Assembly: GCF_030272615.1 (NCBI RefSeq)
Contig: NC_081410.1
Span: 227,266,915 to 227,330,914 of the forward strand
Direction of reading: 5' to 3'
DNA length: 64,000 nt
Origin: Cryptomeria japonica
Lineage: Eukaryota > Streptophyta > Pinopsida > Cupressales > Cupressaceae
The position numbers were made by a program, and so were the translations under genes. The notes under the pieces were generated by a model. The model did not search any database. It worked only from the letters and a program-made list of their open reading frames with translations, and was not told the DNA's origin. Of this stretch, positions 49,780-60,627 are shown in pieces; within the stretch, counting starts at the first letter, position 1; each line of letters begins with the position of its first letter.

Positions 49780-50645
49780 TCAAAGATCTGATTCATCACA
49801 AAAAAGACCACCTGTAAAATTTCAAGAAATTTTCATAAATGTAAGAAAATCCAAAACATTTGCTAATTTGCTTCAAAAATTAATTTTTTTTTGAAAAATC
49901 ATAAAAAATTCATATAAAATGCAAAATGGATCCAAAAAATATGAAATTTTTACTGGACACTCTTGATGACGTTCCAAACCTGGAATAAAAAATTCCTACA
50001 AAATTTCCAAGCAGTTTGTGAGATATTAGCAAAATAATGCAAAATCCTAATTTTCAAAGATCTGATTTTTTAGGAATGATTTTGCATCAAATTTAAAATC
50101 ACAAAGAACAGATCCTATGTATAATTTTGAGAGATTTCCAAAAATATAAGAAAATCTGAAAAATTCGCTAATTTTCTCTCAAAATTAATTTTTTTATGAA
50201 AAATCATAAAAAAATCATAGAAACTTCAAATATGCTCCAAAAAATCTGAAATTTGTACTGAGCACCTGTGATAATGTTCTTGACCTGCAAAAAAATTTGA
50301 TGCCACAATTTAAAGCCGCTTGTGAGATCTGATCAAAATAATGAAAAACCCTAATGTTTAAAGATCTGATTGTTTAGGTAATATTTTGTATCAAAATTAA
50401 AATCACAAAGAACAGATCCTATGTATAATTATGATAGATTTTCAAAAATATAAGAAAATTAGAAAAATTTGCTCATTTGCTCTCAAAATTAATTTTTTAT
50501 GAAAAATCATAAAAAAATCATAGAAAATGAAAATGGGCTTCAAAAATTTTGAATTTTGGATTGAGAGCTCTTGATACTATCTTCAACCTGCAAAAAATAT
50601 TTGGTGCAAAAATTCTAACCCGTTTGTGAGATAGGATCAAATCTC
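49780..50645. repeat. Three tandem repeats of about 275-305 bp in the Gypsy leader
   Basis: AAAGATCTGATT anchors copies at 49782, 50056 and 50360. ATCACAAAGAACAGATCCTA recurs at 50098 and 50402 (step 304). Each copy also has AAATTAATTTTTT-TGAAAAATCATAAAAAA and GTTTGTGAGAT-type phrases. Tandem repeats in untranslated regions are common in Tat and Athila Gypsy elements. Confidence 0.88.
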
Positions 50646-50770
50646 TCCAAGATCTTGATTTTGTGTCCAAAACCCTAGCTGCACAAGGTTATTCTCCAAA
50701 TTGTTTTACAAAACAACAATATATGGTTAGGAAAAATTGCAAAAAAAAAAAAGATCTAAAAAAAATCCAT

Positions 50771-50791
50771 GTCCCACTGGGCGTGCCAAAA
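50771..50791 (-). other. Primer binding site of the Gypsy element
   Basis: On the minus strand TTTTGGCACGCCCAGTGGG lies nine bases inside the 5' LTR. TGG at the start and the GCACGCCCxGTGGGAC form match PBS sequences common in plant Gypsy elements. I do not assign the tRNA. Confidence 0.7.
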
Positions 50792-50800
50792 TGTATATGG

Positions 50801-51579
50801 TGAAAGTGGATAAAACAATATTGAAAGACTAAATGAATTCAACCACAAAACCCTAGCCTAACAACAACAATGATCCACCATAACATATGAAGATTACCTA
50901 AGACAATGCAAATCAAATGAAATCACAAAGATTATACCATCACATGTCCACTAGGGTTTAGATCTCCATTCTTCCTATCTCCATTGATCTTTCTTGATAT
51001 ATTTGCTCTCAGATTTATGTGTGCACAAGAGCTCAACAAAGAACATAAATGTGTTGCAAGTAGGCTTGATCGCATATGAAAGTTCGAAAGCGTAGTCGAG
51101 TAGTCAATTGATCAAGATGCATAGGTTTAATAAATGAAGGAAGAATCTCCTTATATAGAAGACACTATAAGAAATGGAGGGATAAGATTGAGAGGTGTAA
51201 AAGATTAATGGTCGGCTATGATTAGAGGGTAGGTAAAGGAAATAAGAAAATAATGAAAGGGTAGGTAGTGTAGGAATTAAGAGATGAATGACATGTGTCA
51301 TAGGTAGAAAAGGTGAATGAATGAATTAATTAAATAAATATTTATTTAATTAATAGAAGAAGTGGGATCAATTAAATAAATACAAGTATTTATTTAATTT
51401 AGGAAAAGGGGAATTTAAATAATAAATGTATTTATTTAAATGAGAAATAAGGCTAGAAGAGGATAAATGAATTAATTAAATAAATAAAGATTTATTTAAT
51501 TAATAGAAGAATTAGGCTAAAATAATTAAATAAATAAAGATATTTATTTAATTAAACATAACAATTTTAGGTGTCTACA
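50801..51579 (-). repeat. 5' LTR of the Gypsy element
   Basis: It matches the left LTR across its full length with scattered differences. TG...CA ends on the minus strand. TATA box at plus 51150-51157; AT hairpin array at 51316-51560. Confidence 0.92.
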
Positions 51580-51580
51580 C

Positions 51581-52460
51581 TGCCATCATACTAGTTTTTT
51601 ACCTTGAGTTCATTTTTGTACTTCTCAAGGTCTTTCCTCGGGTTCTCCATTCCCTCTTTCAATTTTTGACACTCTCTGTCTTTTGTCTCCACTTCTAGCT
51701 ACAACCCCTCACATCTTCTTCCATCGATATCAAGGACTGATTTCAATTTATCAGTCATTCCTTTTGGATCTTCAAGTTGAGTTGTAAACATGTTGACATT
51801 TTTGTTTGACTCTTCAAGGAATGTTCTCAACTGATTACATTCTTCATGAACTGATTTTTTGTAACACTTAAATTCATTTCTAACAGATTTCAGTTCACTA
51901 AGGGCACTTAGCAACTCATCTTCTAGATCAAATTTAACTTCATCTTCTTCATCACTGCCAAACACATCTTGCTGGTAGGAGCGGTCTGCATGATCATTCT
52001 CAGATGTGTGCCTCTCATCTTCTGATTCTTGATCCATGAAGAGGTGGGTTCCTTCTTCATCAATGTTGCGGCTACTAGCAGATCTACCTTCATCATCTGC
52101 AGATACATGAGATGTATTTCTCATCCTATCATCACAAGCTAGTTTTGCAGTAGTGGGCTCATTTCCATAGAGCTTCTTCAGTCTATCCCATAAGCTCTTT
52201 GCTGATCTGTATCTATCCACCTATGAGGAGACATCACCGGATAGCCCACTGAGTAGGGCCTCCATATCTTCATCATTACATTTGTTTCTCCTTTCTTCTT
52301 CAGGAACGGTGGGAAGAATGACTTTATGAGGGAATCCATTTACTACTGATATCCATACATCAAACCCTAGGGAGGACAAGTAGACTTCCATTATGTGACT
52401 CCATATGGAGTAATTTGATCCATCAAATACCAGAGCTAGGATTGACACTAAATAGACCAT
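51581..52460 (-). pseudogene. Copia gag, N-terminal part (capsid and start of coiled coil)
   Basis: From 52460: MVYLVSILALVFDGSNYSIW, SHIMEVYLSSLGFDVWISVV, the start of a Copia Gag capsid (UBN2/DUF4219-type 'FDG-NY-W-x-x-M' motif). Then MEALLSGLSGDVSS, a TAG at 52221-52223, and VDRYRSAKSLWDRLKKLYGN, the second conserved capsid block. An acidic region (DVFGSDEEDEVKFDLEDELL) and the start of a coiled coil (LSELKSVRNEFKCYKKSVHE) follow to a stop at 51699. The frame continues weakly to 51581, where the Gypsy 5' LTR interrupts it; the rest of gag lies at 40116-39134. It begins 59 bases after the PBS, as expected. Confidence 0.88.
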
Positions 52461-52518
52461 TGTGTCCTAATACCAGAATCTACCCAAGCTGGAGAAATCT
52501 TATCAACCAGGAACCTAC

Positions 52519-52530
52519 GCTCTGATACCA
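52519..52530 (-). other. Primer binding site (initiator Met tRNA type)
   Basis: TGGTATCAGAGC on the minus strand, two bases inside the 5' LTR end at 52533. Confidence 0.92.
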
Positions 52531-52532
52531 AT

Positions 52533-55067
52533 TGTTAGACACAATATACCACCGAGAGGGGGGTGAATTAGTGGTTCTCAAACTTTTCCCTTAAACTATC
52601 CTATGTGAGTATATCGATTAACAGATCTAACTAAATGCAGACTTATCGGTTAGATGGGAGACTAACACAAATGCACTCACACATAAAAGGGACATCACAT
52701 AACACCAACATATATGAGGAAAACTCAAGATGGGAAAAACCTCTGTGAGAAATGTTGCTAGAAAATACTGCTCCAATCCAGCCTCACAATGAAACTCTGA
52801 TTACAATGTTTAGGGCTCCAACCCAAGGAGCTACAACCCCTGATTTAGGGCACAAACCCAAGGAGCACCAACCCTAATTTAGGGTACCAACCCAAGGAGC
52901 ACCAACCCCTGATTTAGGGCACCAACCCAAGGAGCTACAACCCCTGCACTGAGCTCCAACTCAGTGATTACAAAGCATATTCATCTACAAGTTAATAGCC
53001 TTGTTACAAATGGATTTTTTGACACTTCTGCAAATCTCTCTACTAGATATTTTGTCCAATTCACTGCCAATTCTCTGTTTGTCGGTTCTACTGTCTACTA
53101 GTTCTCTCTTCTCTCAACTGCTCTGCTTCTCTCCACTGGTACTATCTTATGCCGGTTGTTTGCTTTCCTACTCTGCACTCTTCTGCAACTCTTCACTATC
53201 AGTTTGGTCACCACTAGATACCTCATTGTTGTTGGTTAAACTCTTCAACCCTAGTCTCTCTCACACTCAGTCTCACTTTTGATACTCGTTCACTACTTGA
53301 CTGATTTCTTCTCACATGCAACAACACACTCTCATTCAACAACCCTAACAATATCTTTGGCTCACATACTTATTGCCAAATTTTCCCGCCAAGATGTGAG
53401 TTTGAACTTGGTGCCTTAGGGTTTCTTCCACTGATCATGAGGCACATTGAATCCAATCAGATCTCCTTCCAGATATCGATCACCTGCAACTAATCAATCA
53501 AGTTGTACCAATCTTGCGACTTCCAATACACGTTTGCTAAGTTTAGTAAACATGGCCCTGTATTTCGACCTGCATATGTCAAACACCATAAATGTCTCAA
53601 CTATTTTCTTTAACAAGCGAGCACAAAGATCAGATCATCCTTCCTTGATCAACTCACCAAAATTCTCCTTCAATCTACTTTGAGCCATAGACCTCTTTTG
53701 CACATCTTGTGAATCATGCAGTCAACATAAATGTCAACCTGTCACCATCTATTTCACAACTTGACACATTATCGACTCAACATGTTGACCTATGCATGCA
53801 TGCCACCTCATCACCTTGTGGTATCTATGTCAATTTCCATCACAACAAAGACCTTTGTGTCAGCTTGGATAGATTCACCGACCATCAACACACAACCGGT
53901 CCTTCTTTTTTGCTGGTTCACTAACATTGTTGGTATCTCGCACTTTATCAGTTAACCATCATGTTTTCACTTTGCTGATTTGCTGGTGGAACACCTTAAC
54001 CAGTCGCCAGACATGCCTATCCATAGCATGCTCATTCTCATAAGGTAGGAGCACATCACTTAGCCTCATTGCTTCCTTATCGGTTCTCATGCTTACCGGT
54101 AGCCATCCTCATGACACCATGTCATCAACCTCAACTGATTCCATCTAAGGAATTTGCATACCTATTGCACTCTCTATATGTAGCTGCTCCACTTTGCCTT
54201 CTTCATCATCAGACCGAACATCATCTCATCCGGTTTATTAAGGTGACAAACCCATCAATTTTTTACTCTTCCTTTTCTGTCCCGGTGGCACAATATGCCA
54301 ACCCTTTCTAATCCGGTGCACATCTCTGATTACATGCACTTGAGGCTTCCTTTTGTTTCATTGATAGATCTGGTGTGAGCCTTCAATCACCTACCTTCTA
54401 CTTATGTCTTATCTCACATAACTAAGATGTATACTTTGCATAATAGGAGATAAGATCCACTTACCGGTGGGAGTGGATCCTCATCATCTGCATCCTACAA
54501 TGCACTCATGTGGCTTCCTTGTTTGTGCAACATATCTTCAAATAGGCACATGTGATTTGGTGTAGGCACACTCACTGTCAATCATTTCTTCACATGATGA
54601 ATGCATCTCTATCTAGTGGGAGTCCTGATGTTCTACATCCACACAACATACCAGTGACCTGCACATCCTTCTCCTCCTATGTTGATGTGATTCAGGTGAC
54701 ATTTCACCTCTTGATCACAAACAACAACTCAACATCTCACTCATCTTGCTTGTACACTAGTCATAAGTTTTTCGGTTGACAACCACTCACTTGGTTGATT
54801 TGTCTTCTTCATGTCAACACATCACTTACCAGTTGACATCTTTTCCTTACCAGTGACATACAATACCGGCAACTTGTCCATTTAATTCACAAATGTCAAA
54901 CACTAACTTGTGTACCAGTGACTCCAGTGGTCATTCCTTTGAATGACATTCTCTTCTTTACCGATGACTCACAACATTAGTTGAAATCAATGACTTCATG
55001 TCAACAATACTCCCATACCGGTTGTCCTTCTATATCGGTTAACATCAATGAAAACATAATGCCAATA
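52533..55067 (-). repeat. 5' LTR of the minus-strand Sirevirus-like element
   Basis: Plus-strand limits are TGTTAGACAC (52533) and CCAATA (55067), followed by target duplication ATTAT. It is 2,535 bp long and rich in CCGGT/TCGGT motifs. It includes about 830 bp (53089-53918) absent from the left LTR, flanked by CGGTTC and TGGTTC. A block of 'accaacccaaggagc'-type direct repeats lies at about 52810-52950. Confidence 0.85.
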
Positions 55068-55072
55068 ATTAT

Positions 55073-55963
55073 TTACATTGTTCAGTTAAGCTTAGTTCCT
55101 AAATTGGGGTTTGACATAAGGCAAGCCCCTATCCACAACCTTATTTCCTTTCTTTCTTTGTACATGGAATTGGCTTAGGAGCTATATTCTGGGATTCCAA
55201 TAGAGTTGATAATGATGAATAGGTTCAACTTTCAATGGAGTAAAATTCAGAGGACTAGGGCTAATATATACTTCTTGGTCCAGGAAAATAAGGCCAAAAT
55301 TTTGGGAATAGGTTTTAAATATCTTATTTTACACTAATCTCAGTTTGTGGCTTCGTGGGATATCTATAGCAGTCTATTTTTGATAGTTCACTTTAATCAT
55401 TCCCTTTTTTCTCCTAATTTTACAAATATCATCCAATTTCAACCAGAAAGAGGGGGAAAACACATAAACAATAAATCTAATAAGAATTTCAGCCTTTTCT
55501 TATTTAGATTGTGGCTAGATCTATTAGGTTCACACCTATTTCAATGTAATGGTGAATTTGGCTTGTTAGTGGTTATATTATCTTAATTAAAACCCTACAT
55601 CCAAATTTATACTATTACAATTATTATTTGGCATGCCGATTTTTTTTTTTTATATTGGTTGTAAAATGCAGTGAGATATTCATATCTAGTACATAATAAT
55701 CCCTTACTTGTCATTAATATTAGAGTTTTCCTTTTGAATTATGTCCTGTCAAAACCCTCTCGTATATGTTACTCTCTTTGTCTTAGTTAAGTATTTCAAA
55801 ATTTAAGAGAACTGGTAGTAAAACATAAGTTGTAGAACTCAGACAAAGGAGTGGAATTAGGTAGAGACAAAGGAATAGTTGGGTAAAGAAGTATTCATAA
55901 TCAAGAATTTGGAAAGGATTTTTCAAGGTGAAGTTGTTTTAACATCTACATTTGTAGTGGAAG
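55073..55963. other. No recognisable gene
   Basis: Several short plus-strand frames (for example 55347-55586) with no motif I recognise. The sequence lies between the Copia target duplication and an unidentified ORF, and may be part of the same older element as that ORF. Confidence 0.4.
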
Positions 55964-57800
55964 ATGGGTGTAAATCTTATCAAGAAAGAGACTTTAGCTC
56001 ACACTCTAGTTGATAATGTGGTCCATTGTACATATGAATTTGTAAATGTAGGGTGGATGGATTATTTCCATAAACTGAGAGAATATGATACACAAATAGC
56101 ACGAGAGTTTGCATGGACACTGCAAGATAATGTGGCCACTATCAAAGGGTTGTGTGTAGATGTCAAAATGATAGCTATTGCAGAGGTAACTGGAATATTT
56201 ATAGATGGGGAATATTATCTTGACACCCATGATACAATCATAATCAAAGTAGAGTTTACCAGGCTAGATGACCCACAATTACAAATTTCTAAATAAGGAA
56301 CTCAGAGGGTTTTTTTACTAGAAAAATGTGCAAACACAATAGAATTCATAATTAGATACCTTTCTTGTGAAGTATGGATGTCATTGCTTATACTCTAACC
56401 ATTTCAAGTTGCTCAATCATTTGTGCCATGGCCAATTAGTCAATGTTCCCGACTACCTATCTCATTTACTCACTAGAACGACAGTTGAGGTACACAAAGG
56501 TAAGGATACCTCATTATCTCACCATTGCTTAATAGCTCTCCTTGTGAAAATAATTTTAGCCATTTATTTTCCTTAAATGAGTTGGGAATTTTTTTTAATG
56601 TTAAGAAGATCAAACATGTGAATTTGGGTCCAGAAGGTAGAAAAATAAGGTTTAGAGAGTTAGAAAAAGGGGAAAGTAGTAAGCCCTCTATACATCTAGA
56701 TCAATAAGAATCAATTTCTTTTGGGTAAATAGGCACTTCTATCTCCAAATTTCCTAAATCTATGTCATCTAGAGAAGAGGCATATGAACCCCAATTAGCT
56801 CCTCTTGCAACCAAAATCTAGAGTCAAAAATTGGTTCAAATATATTCTATTGAACGTAGGCCCAGAGAAATGAAAGGTAAAGAAAAAGTTAAAACTATAA
56901 CAGGGGAAGGTAAACCAAGACCTATGGACAAATCCTTTGTAGCTACCTCAAGTAAAAAGGAGAAAACTTCCTTTGTAAAACGGAAGGGAACCAAGGAAAA
57001 ATATAAACCTCAAAAGGGAAAGAAAGTAAAAATTGATGAGAGCCCTATAGATGAATGAGAAAATCCTAAGGATACTCCTACTACTACTACAAGGAAGAAA
57101 TGGAAGTAAAAAACTCCTCCTCCTTTCGTTCAACCAAAATGAAAAACTCACATTTTTGCTACTCAGTCTAAACAAACTCCTACTGTCAGTCTTATCTTAG
57201 AAAAACCCCACTTTGTTGCTTTATATATCATTGAGAAAATATTGTCTGTACCTAGTAAGTTTAAAAATAGGGAAGGAAATCAAAAGATAGATGTTGAAAA
57301 CAATGACAGTCTCATAGGTTGAGGAAGCAGAATAGAAGTGCTAAGGGAAAACAAAACCTGACATAGTCCTAGATGTTGATTCAGAGACTAGTAGTGAGAG
57401 AGAATTTGTGTTTATGAAAATGCCTTTGGTTATGGAAGAAAGAGAAGCATCTTCCAAGTCCGATCCAAAATAATATAAGATTCCTCCAAATTGGCTAGAG
57501 AGAGGTAATGTTGTAGTGCAAGTGAAAACACCACAACCCACATGGGATTATGTTCTTGAAGAAGTAGGAATCCAAAAATAGGATGTTGTAGAACAAATAG
57601 AGGAGCAGGAAGAGATTGAAATACATGATGTGGATGTGCCATAACTTAATGTACAAGGAAATGTACCATCAGATAACATTAATTTAGATAGGTTGGAGGA
57701 AATAACTACTAAGGAGATAGAGGAGGTCATTAAGACCATCATGAGGAACAAAAGTGCCTTGGAAACTAAGCCATTCATGGAAATCACTTGTAATACTTAG
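55964..57800 (+). pseudogene. Unidentified retroelement-type ORF, decayed
   Basis: It starts MGVNLIKKETLAHTLVDNVV at 55964 and reads through REFAWTLQDNVATIKGLCVD and AIAEVTGIFIDGEYYLDTHD. After a frame change near 56300 comes HFKLLNHLCHGQLVNVPDYL and SHLLTRTTVEVHKGKDTSLS. After another comes a Lys-rich region (KGKEKVKTITGEGKPRPMDK, KRKGTKEKYKPQKGKKVKID) and an acidic Glu-rich end (DVVEQIEEQEEIEIHDVDVP). The order of a folded N-terminal part, basic middle and acidic tail recalls extra ORFs seen in plant LTR elements, but I cannot name the family. Many stops and frameshifts are present. An LTR-like sequence starts at 57809, so the right end may have been cut by an insertion. Confidence 0.5.
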
Positions 57801-58834
57801 ATGCTTCATGTCATGCCCAAACTTTTGGGCAAAAACGCAACAACAATTTTTTTTTAAAACAACATAAAAATACTAAATGTTATTCGGTAAATGATGCAAT
57901 AAATAAGTTTCTCTATACTAAGGGTTGACTTATGCGTTAAAAGAATGGGCTCCTAAAGTTATTTTAATTAACACAACATTATAGCGTTTATATTTTTTAA
58001 TACTGAAATAATTTTACCTAAGTGATCATCACAACTTTATTTATTTATTAATTTTCCTCAAATATTCTTCAATTTTCTAATCAAGAGATATTAATAATTC
58101 CAATTAGTATTTAATTGCTTTTGGACTAATTTAAATAGTGTTAACACCTATTTCATTGTATCTGAAATAATAAATTGAGCAATAGTAATAGTGTTTTTAA
58201 CTCCGTCTATTAAAATTAACTAAATCCAATATAATAATAACCCAGTCAATAACCTCATTTAATTATCGAAATAAATTTTCTAAACATTAAATATTAATTA
58301 TTTAATATTCGACATTAAACTACCTCCTTAAATTTATTCATTATTCTATTTAAAATTCCCATTAATAAACTCTTCTAATAAATTTACCCATATACGAGAA
58401 TAATATTATTATATAAATATTTAATTTCAACTCCAACTAAAATCCCTAAAAAGGTCAACTAGCCTAAAATAATAACTTAAATTAAATGGGGCAATTCCTA
58501 TTTTAAATTTAAAAAGAAATATTTTCCCTCCCCTTATTATTTTACTTCTTTTATCTTTATCTCTTATTCTAACCCTAAATAGAGTTTTATTTTAAAATCT
58601 ATTAACTCCCTCTTCTTTTACTTTTCTTCTTTCCATTTTACCCTAACCCGAAATTGGGCTAGGGTTTTATGGAGCAACCCTAAACATTTTTTTTTGTGTG
58701 TGTGTGCAGGTGAGCATGGTGGTAGCAGAGGTCATGCCATGGCAGAGGATGGGCGGTGGAGGTTTAAGTGCCAAGAAGGGCCGAGGGATTGCAGAGAGGG
58801 GGGGTGGTGGTGGCCGCACGACAACACACGAGCA

Positions 58835-59037
58835 CCACTGTGGATACCCACAGTGGCGGCAGTGCTTCTCACTGTGGTTACCCATAGTGGTGGCCGCGGT
58901 GTCATCCACTGTGGTTATCCATAGTGGCAGGCGTGATGCCGCCCACTGTGGATACCCATAGTGGTGGGCGCGGTGCCGCCCACTGTGGATACCCACAGTG
59001 GTGGCAGCCAAGCCTCCACTGTGGTTATCTATGGTGG
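58835..59037. repeat. Six tandem 37-bp repeats, each with a 22-bp palindrome
   Basis: CCACTGTGGATACCCACAGTGG and variants start at 58835, 58869, 58906, 58943, 58980 and 59016. CCACTGTGG pairs with CCCA(C/T)AGTGG around a 3-4 bp loop. Linkers are GC-rich (cggcagtgct, tggccgcggtg, gggcgcggtgccg). The block is far more GC-rich than its surroundings. Confidence 0.93.
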
Positions 59038-59073
59038 TGGCTAGGGTTTCATAGCAAGGTTAATTTCTTATTC

Positions 59074-59211
<138 letters not shown>

Positions 59212-59337
59212 GGTAAGTTCTATCAATTGTGGGGATAGCGCCCTCTATTAATTTCAAAATCATAGTTACATATAAGGTATCCCTCGTCTGAGGCAAAATG
59301 GGGGCAACATATAGCATATGTTAGACATACATAGAAA

Positions 59338-59509
59338 GTATATATATACATATATACATATATGTGTATATATATACATACATACATATATACATATATA
59401 TACATACATACATACATATATATATATATGTATATATGGATGTATATATGTATATATATATGTATGTGTACATACATACATACATACATACATACATACA
59501 TACATACAT

Positions 59510-59596
<87 letters not shown>
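59338..59596. repeat. (TA)n / (TACA)n compound microsatellite
   Basis: Alternating TATA, TACA and TATG tracts, with (ATAC)n around 59470-59510 and a pure TA run at about 59512-59596. Confidence 0.97.
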
Positions 59597-59598
<2 letters not shown>

Positions 59599-59662
59599 TG
59601 TATTTATATTCCTAAATCTAAACTTTTATTTTCTATTACACTAGCTTAGAACAGGCATGACA

Positions 59663-60627
59663 TATAACAGAATGACTCTCTATTGTCTTTTCTACTTAAA
59701 TAAAAATGCATAGTCTAAATAATCCCTCTAAAATGTGCATTTCCAGATTTAATAAATGTAAAGTTTGATAGGAAAGCAAAGACGAACTTTCATTTCGAGA
59801 ATCTAAAATTTAACAGAATAATTTATTTAACAGCTGCAACTATATTCTTTCACATTTCTATTTGAACAATAAAGCAGCAAGATAAAAATTTAAAGTAAGA
59901 TTTAAACTAACACTTAAAAGTATTTTTCCTACATTTTTTTTTAAAACTATAGGCATCAATATCATTTATTTTATTTATTTTTATTTATAACTCCATTCCT
60001 TAACACTTATTTTTACAGAATGATAAAAATACCAGGATGAAATAACTTAAGCATTTATCTATTTTCTTTCCCATTTCCAACATGCATACATTTTATTAAC
60101 TAATAAAACAAAACAAAATTCTTTCCATCTTTTTCAAGCAATAAATAAATACATAAAAGTAACTCAAATGCCTTTCTTTTCTCTTTATTTCTTTCAAGGA
60201 ACAAATCAAGTAAAAATAAATTTGTTTCTTCATTATTTCCTTTACACAAATAGGAAGATTACAAACTCAAGCCTCTTCATTTCTTCCAAATGAGGGCTTG
60301 ACAAAATACATTTCTTTTCTTGAGATGCAACATATTAAAAATAGGGGCGGAGTGAAAAGGAGTGGGAATCCCAAATTTCAAGATACTGGCAATGGGAGTG
60401 GGTACGGAGCAAAAAAGAGCGGGAATCCCAAATTTCAAATCAGGGAATGATGGACTTCCTGGGGAAGGTAATTTTCCTAGGATCAGAACTGGCAAATAGA
60501 TAGGAGGACAGGCATCTCAAGGGTCAGAAGAGGACAAGGACACAGTCAAACTGGGGGAGGATAAAGATTTGAAATATAGGGACCCACACGATAGAGGTAA
60601 AGGTAAAAATGGTCTTCACTTTTTGGA
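59663..60627. other. No recognisable gene; possible 5' UTR of the LINE
   Basis: AT-rich to about 60300, then a purine-rich stretch before LINE ORF1. A short direct repeat (GGGAATCCCAAATTTCAA) occurs at 60363 and 60421, within a duplicated segment of about 58 bp, which may be the LINE 5' UTR. Confidence 0.45.

Larger units (their letters stand above)
40117..51579 (-). mobile_element. Gypsy element (Tat-like), pol largely deleted, nested in Copia gag
   Basis: Two LTRs in the same orientation (40117-40896 and 50801-51579) match closely. Minus-strand order: 5' LTR on the right, PBS, a long leader with tandem repeats, gag and protease (48231-44799), a short remnant of the integrase C-terminus (about 44370-44121), a long 3' non-coding region with an antisense plant-mobile-domain ORF, PPT and 3' LTR. 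The Gag and protease motifs, the long leader and the extra antisense ORF suit the Tat group of Ty3/Gypsy. No convincing target duplication was found (right flank CTGCC, left flank ends TAATA), so a small change at one junction is likely. Confidence 0.85.
33359..55067 (-). mobile_element. Sirevirus-like Copia element, minus strand, with nested insertions
   Basis: The outer limits are fixed by the 5-bp target duplication ATTAT at 33354-33358 and 55068-55072. On the minus strand the order is: 5' LTR (55067-52533), PBS (52530-52519), gag N-terminus (52460-51580), an inserted Gypsy element, gag C-terminus with zinc knuckles (40116-39134), a degenerate region, four polypurine tracts (37844-37666), and a rearranged 3' LTR (37663-33359). 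The LTR ends have decayed from TGTTAG to TATTAG and from CAACA to CAATA. No RT or integrase was found. Without the Gypsy and solo LTR insertions it would be about 8.6 kb. Confidence 0.82.

Noticed and set aside
51580-51584. CTGCC as the Gypsy target duplication
   Set aside because: The left flank of the element ends TAATA, and only an imperfect CTGCT lies about 10 bases further out; not convincing.
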